From contig SPJV01000021.1 of the NCBI GenBank assembly GCA_006844765.1, positions 1 to 36,268 on the forward strand: a stretch of DNA of 36,268 nt, in the 5' to 3' direction. Source of the stretch: Alphaproteobacteria bacterium. GTDB lineage: Bacteria > Pseudomonadota > Alphaproteobacteria > UBA8366 > Aestuariispiraceae. Under the pieces are notes generated by a model. The model worked only from the letters and a program-made list of their open reading frames with translations. It did no database searches and was not told the DNA's origin. Shown here piece after piece: positions 32,350 through 36,268 of this stretch. Within the stretch, counting starts at the first letter, position 1; the number at the start of each line of letters is the position of its first letter. The translations under genes were made by a program, and so were the position numbers.

Positions 32350-33608
32350 TTACCAAGTCCTTCCAAATCACTGGTCACAAAGTCTTCCTCATCATCGCAT
32401 TCGAGTTCGTACACTGATTGAGACGTTTTCGGAACCACGGCGAAAGAGGTTCTGGTCTCTGCCCCCGCGATGCGGTTTCCGGCGAGGCGGAGAAGCGCGA
32501 AGAGCGCGATTCCAGCAACCAGGACCGCGATCCCCAGGAACAATCCGCCCGGCCCTTGCACACGCATCAAGGGGCCCATGATCGTCGGCCCGACCGCCGC
32601 CCCTACCCCGAAGGTCAGAAGGAGCCCGCCAGAGACCTCCACCAACTCCTCCTGCGGTGCGAAGTCGTTGGCATGCGCCAGCAGCAAGGGATAGAGCGGC
32701 ATCATGAACCCACCATGGACCAAGGCGACACCCAGCACCCAGTGATGATCGGGAAGCTCCACCCAGCCGAGAATCAGACTGGTCACGCAGGTCATTGCGG
32801 CACAGAGAACGATGACAATTCGCCGGTCGACCCGGTCTGACCACCAACCCAACGGCCATTGGGACAAGGTGCCACCGGCAATAAACACGCTCAGCAGCAG
32901 CGCGATCCCCTGGACGGAAAGGCCCGTGCTTTGGCCGAAAACCGGGCTCAGCGTCCAAAAAGCCCCTTCCATTGCGCCTGCGAGCAAACATCCAACTACG
33001 CCTGTCGGTGACAGCCGGACAAGCCGCCCCAAGCGAAGCTTTGCAGAGGGAATCGGGGTCGGCTCCTTAGCGGGCGCTAGGGCCAAGGGCATCAGTGACA
33101 CGGCCAGCATCATCGCGACCATGGAGAACAACCCATAATTCTGCGGATCGAGCACGGTAACCGCCTGCTGCCCTGCGATCATCGCCAGATTGCCGACGAT
33201 GATATAGATCGACAGCACCATCCCCCGGGTTTTGTTGGACGCCTGATCATTCAACCAGCTCTCAATCACCATATAACAGCAAGCAACCGCCACCCCGCCA
33301 AAGAACCGCAGCCCACACCACAGGATCAGATCGACTTGCATCGGAAAGACGAGAGCCAATGCCGCGGCCAGGGCTGCGAAACCGGCATAGACACGCACAT
33401 GCCCCACCGCCTGCACCGCCGCCGGCCCCAGCATGCAGCCCAGGATGAAACCGGCGAAATGCACGCCACCCATGATCCCGATTGCGCTCTCGCTAAAGCC
33501 TTCCAGATCGGCACGCAGCGGCAATAATGTCGTCAAAAGGGAATTCCCCATGACAACAATTCCCGCACCCACCAATACTACCAATATGGACCGCCCAGCT
33601 CTGGACAT
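32346..33608 (-). CDS. MFS transporter, YcaD-like
   Basis: About 420 aa from ATG 33608; an ATG at 33617 is also in frame but its AGGGG site would touch the codon, whereas it is well spaced for 33608. Twelve hydrophobic segments are visible, with the MFS loop QWPLGWWSDRVDRRIVI between the halves and CCYMVIESWLNDQASNKTRG, a marker of the YcaD/YfkF-type drug-efflux-like subgroup. A hydrophilic tail (about 385-420) carries an acidic stretch YELECDDEEDF. The substrate is unknown. Confidence 0.85.
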   Translation of the reverse strand: MSRAGRSILVVLVGAGIVVMGNSLLTTLLPLRADLEGFSESAIGIMGGVHFAGFILGCMLGPAAVQAVGHVRVYAGFAALAAALALVFPMQVDLILWCGLRFFGGVAVACCYMVIESWLNDQASNKTRGMVLSIYIIVGNLAMIAGQQAVTVLDPQNYGLFSMVAMMLAVSLMPLALAPAKEPTPIPSAKLRLGRLVRLSPTGVVGCLLAGAMEGAFWTLSPVFGQSTGLSVQGIALLLSVFIAGGTLSQWPLGWWSDRVDRRIVIVLCAAMTCVTSLILGWVELPDHHWVLGVALVHGGFMMPLYPLLLAHANDFAPQEELVEVSGGLLLTFGVGAAVGPTIMGPLMRVQGPGGLFLGIAVLVAGIALFALLRLAGNRIAGAETRTSFAVVPKTSQSVYELECDDEEDFVTSDLEGLGK

Positions 33609-33755
33609 CCGCGCCATCCCCTAGTGACTTGATATACTGAGAACGGTCGAGAGTGGACGGGGCCGCCGCACGGGTCAACTGATCCAGTCAAAATCTACCA
33701 TTGAATCTATCAAAAAACACTAAACACTAATTGCGGGAAACAAAGGGAGGGCAGC

Positions 33756-34391
33756 ATGGCTCGTGGGCGTCCAAAAGCAAAATTAGATTGGAAGAAGATA
33801 TCCTTGAACGGTGCAATCGCTGTTGAAGCCTTCTTGAAAGGAGACATTGCGACCAGCCTCCGAGAAATAGATTCTGCTTTCGAGGCCTTCTTTAATGCGC
33901 CGCACAATCCAAAAGACCTACCAAAACTCCTCTGGTACGAAACCGGTATTCGGGCAACGTTGGATGCTATGCGCGACAGTGGCCTCACCTTAGATTTAAA
34001 AGACGCAAAACAGATTGCCGATAAGTTAGATAAGTTTGTCACGCAAACACTTGAGGAAGCCAACGAGTTCGGCACTGTCCACCAAGACCTTTTAAACCCG
34101 TCGGCCCACCCTGCAGCCAAAACACTTACCAAGTCATTCCCAGCATTTTTGCGCGACCTAGATAAATCTTTACCAAAAAAGCCAACAGACGCCAGAAGGC
34201 GCGCAAGTTTCAAACTAGCGATCCGATCAGGATTAATTCGGGCATGGCGTAAGGATATTGATCGTTACCGGCCTCTAATATCGGGGTTGCAAGGCCCAAT
34301 TGCAGAAACAGGCCTTCGAATTGCTGCCTGGTTAAAACATGGGAATTACATACACACGCACGCTACGATGATGCGGAATTGTTCCGACTAG
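33756..34391 (+). CDS. N-terminal helical protein, probable 5' part of the frameshifted NACHT gene
   Basis: 211 aa, ATG 33756 with a strong GGGAGGG site. Predominantly helical and Lys/Asp-rich, with no recognised domain (MARGRPKAKLDWKKISLN at the start, then KGDIATSLREIDSAFEAFFN). Near its end the frame reads AETGLRIAAWLKHGNYIHTH and then junk (ATMMRNCSD, stop), while the -1 frame continues naturally as ARYDDAELFRLEDDPASL. The base composition is visibly more AT-rich than the surrounding genes. It is best read as the sensor/effector N-terminus of the downstream NTPase, separated by a single-base shift. Confidence 0.65.
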   Translation: MARGRPKAKLDWKKISLNGAIAVEAFLKGDIATSLREIDSAFEAFFNAPHNPKDLPKLLWYETGIRATLDAMRDSGLTLDLKDAKQIADKLDKFVTQTLEEANEFGTVHQDLLNPSAHPAAKTLTKSFPAFLRDLDKSLPKKPTDARRRASFKLAIRSGLIRAWRKDIDRYRPLISGLQGPIAETGLRIAAWLKHGNYIHTHATMMRNCSD

Positions 34392-36268
34392 AAGACGATC
34401 CAGCATCCCTTGTCCGTCTACCGCAGGTCTATTTGCCGCTCCGCGCGGTTTGCCATCAGAAGATTTATAGTAAAGAGGTCGATGGCCGGGGCGAGAAACA
34501 ATTGAAGGAGCGAATTGCTCACATCGTTGACCTACATACAGCTATTGACGAATGGCTTGACGACCCAAAGGTTAAGCAAGGCGACAAAGTTCGTTTGATT
34601 GCAGGAGGTCCTGGTTGTGGTAAGTCATCCTTCGCACGCGCTTTGGCGAGTGATCGACTTCATAAATCGACCCATGATGTCTTGTTTATTGAACTCCAGA
34701 AACTCGAGTACACCGGGACGGGGTTGGAATCTGCCCTTACGTCACAGCTTTACCGCTTTGATTTTAATGCAGACGGACTGACTGGACATCCTCTGGAATG
34801 GGAGGAAAGAAAGGACCGCCCTCTTTTAATCATATTTGATGGCCTTGATGAACTAGCTGGAGAAACGCCACAAGGAGAACGACTAACGCGCGGGTTTGCA
34901 GCGGCGGCCAAACAGCTAACGAATGGCCCGGGTGACGTGCGAGTAATTGTCCTGGGCCGCAATTTCGCTATGTCCGAAGCGCATCGGGATGCCAGCATGC
35001 CTGACAGCGCCCTCTATCATGCCCTCCCAATCAGCCCGCCAGGGGAATCCGATATCTGGCTTTCTCACGGTTCTGTTCAGACTACCGGACTGGAAGGCTC
35101 TGCTAAGAATAGCTCAAATGAAGTTGAGTTAACTGTCAGTGATCCAGCAGGAATATTGTCTGAAGATACGATGGACCTCCGCCCCGTCTATTGGGAAAAG
35201 TGGTCTGCTGCCCGTCCCGGCGCGCCGAAGGAACGGCCAGAGGGGCTAACAGATAACAGTCTTCGGGACCTGACATCTGACCCCTTATTGCTACACCTTC
35301 TCATCGTTTCAGGAGATCTAACGGAAGAAAGATGGCGTGCAGTCTCAGAGAACCGGAACATTATCTATCGCGATATTTTCAATAAGATTTTTGACCGAGA
35401 CAAACAGACAGACAAACCTTTTGTAAGAGGTCTCTCCAGACAGGACTTTCAAATCCTGATGGACTGTCTTGGTCTTGCGGCTTGGGAAGGCGGTAGTCGC
35501 ACAGGCGGTGAAGATGACTTCACACGGATCAAGCAAGATTATTGTGATGATGAGGACTTACTGGAAAAGCTATCCAACCTCAAGAACACAGCCCTTCAAA
35601 GCGTTGCCTTCCAATTCTTTGCTCGGGAACAACTTTCTCATCCTGGTTTTTCACAGGGTTATGAATTCATTCATAAAAGTTTTGGAGAGTTTCTCATTGC
35701 TCGTGCCTTGGTCGAGAAAGCAAAAACAATAGGCACACAACTAATCAAACGGAAGGAAGCCCTGATCCGATGGGCAAAAATTACGTCGCGCGGGGAAATT
35801 ACGTCGGAAATAATGTACTTTATGCGACGACAATGCATGCTGGGTGACAATCAATGTGAGGACCGTCTAAAAATACGCAATAAGCTGATCAACCTGTTTA
35901 GCGAAACCTTGCGCGATGGGATGCCTGTTACGGAACAAGATGTTACATTTCGGGCGATTGAATCTAATCAACGCCGATCGGAGGCTGCCCTAATCGTTGC
36001 AATCAATGCCTTTCAGCATAGAGCGTTTCCAGCAGATTCTTCTGTAAGGATAGAAGACCGAAGGATTGCACCCGACTGGGGCCGAGATAGGTCCGCACTT
36101 CGGTCACTCTTTGAGCGTCAGCTTCTCTTCCACGGAGTCTACAACTCACCAGTGTTACACTGTTTCAGCGGGTTCGATTTTGCTCCAGACCGAATCAGCA
36201 GACCGCGGATTTCAATGTGTTCTCTATTGGGCTTGCACGCTGAATTTTCGAATTTGTCGGGCGCGTCT
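34358..36268 (+). CDS. NACHT-type STAND NTPase (partial, runs off window)
   Basis: This frame is open from 34262 to the window end, with no ATG or GTG before Walker A, so it has no start of its own. Walker A GGPGCGKS (34604-34627) and Walker B LLIIFDGLDEL (34823-34855) with the DGxDE form match NACHT ATPases; VRVIVLGRN fits sensor 1. Then comes DPLLLHLLIVSGDL, and a winged-helix-like region with YEFIHKSFGEFLIARAL, a typical post-NACHT motif. The last codons (CSLLGLHAEFSNLSGAS) look like the beginning of pentapeptide repeats. STAND proteins of this kind often act in phage defence. AT-rich composition suggests horizontal gain. Confidence 0.8.

Overview
The window looks like the chromosome of a free-living alphaproteobacterium, probably Rhodospirillales or a related marine/soil lineage. 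This is inferred from gene order (recG-sdhE-mfd, rnd near aspS), a PAS_5-type protein, DUF502 and serine-cycle genes. Coding density is high, GC is moderately high, and no rRNA, insertion sequence or CRISPR array is visible.

Layout: (1) 1-670: 3' end of leuA (2-isopropylmalate synthase) and its terminator. (2) 694-6633: a translationally coupled tandem pair of secreted caspase-like proteases, a PAS-domain protein, a glutathione S-transferase, a small unknown protein and a TlpA-type periplasmic thioredoxin. (3) 6663-12600, all on the minus strand: an L-arginine:glycine amidinotransferase-like enzyme, a LuxR-type response regulator lacking its phospho-acceptor Asp, a structured leader RNA, an unlisted 57-aa small ORF, then serine-glyoxylate aminotransferase (sgaA) and both subunits of malate-CoA ligase (mtkA, mtkB), closed by a strong terminator. 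Together sgaA-mtkAB are core steps of the serine cycle / glyoxylate-malyl-CoA metabolism. (4) 12696-20228: a degenerate M23 (LytM) protein, RNase D, NhaA antiporter, an excisionase-like HTH protein, aspS, a GFA-family protein, a relic of a second aspS 3' end, and a second GST. (5) 20268-27063: mfd, sdhE, recG and a DUF502 membrane protein. (6) 27179-30213: a CHASE-type sensor histidine kinase divergent from a Crp/Fnr regulator, a candidate class II Crp/Fnr promoter in front of a 30-aa membrane peptide, and tRNA-Lys(UUU). (7) 30329-33617: a PhyH-type dioxygenase, an unknown protein, a DUF3291 protein and an MFS transporter. (8) 33756-end: an AT-richer segment with an unknown helical N-terminal protein followed, in a different frame, by a NACHT-type STAND NTPase that runs off the window.

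The most notable items are the NACHT STAND gene split by an apparent -1 frameshift and entering pentapeptide-like repeats at the window edge (a candidate anti-phage defence protein), the serine-cycle block with its structured leader and non-canonical response regulator, the class II promoter/micropeptide, the aspS tail relic, and the tandem caspases. All assignments are by reading motifs; no database search was run.
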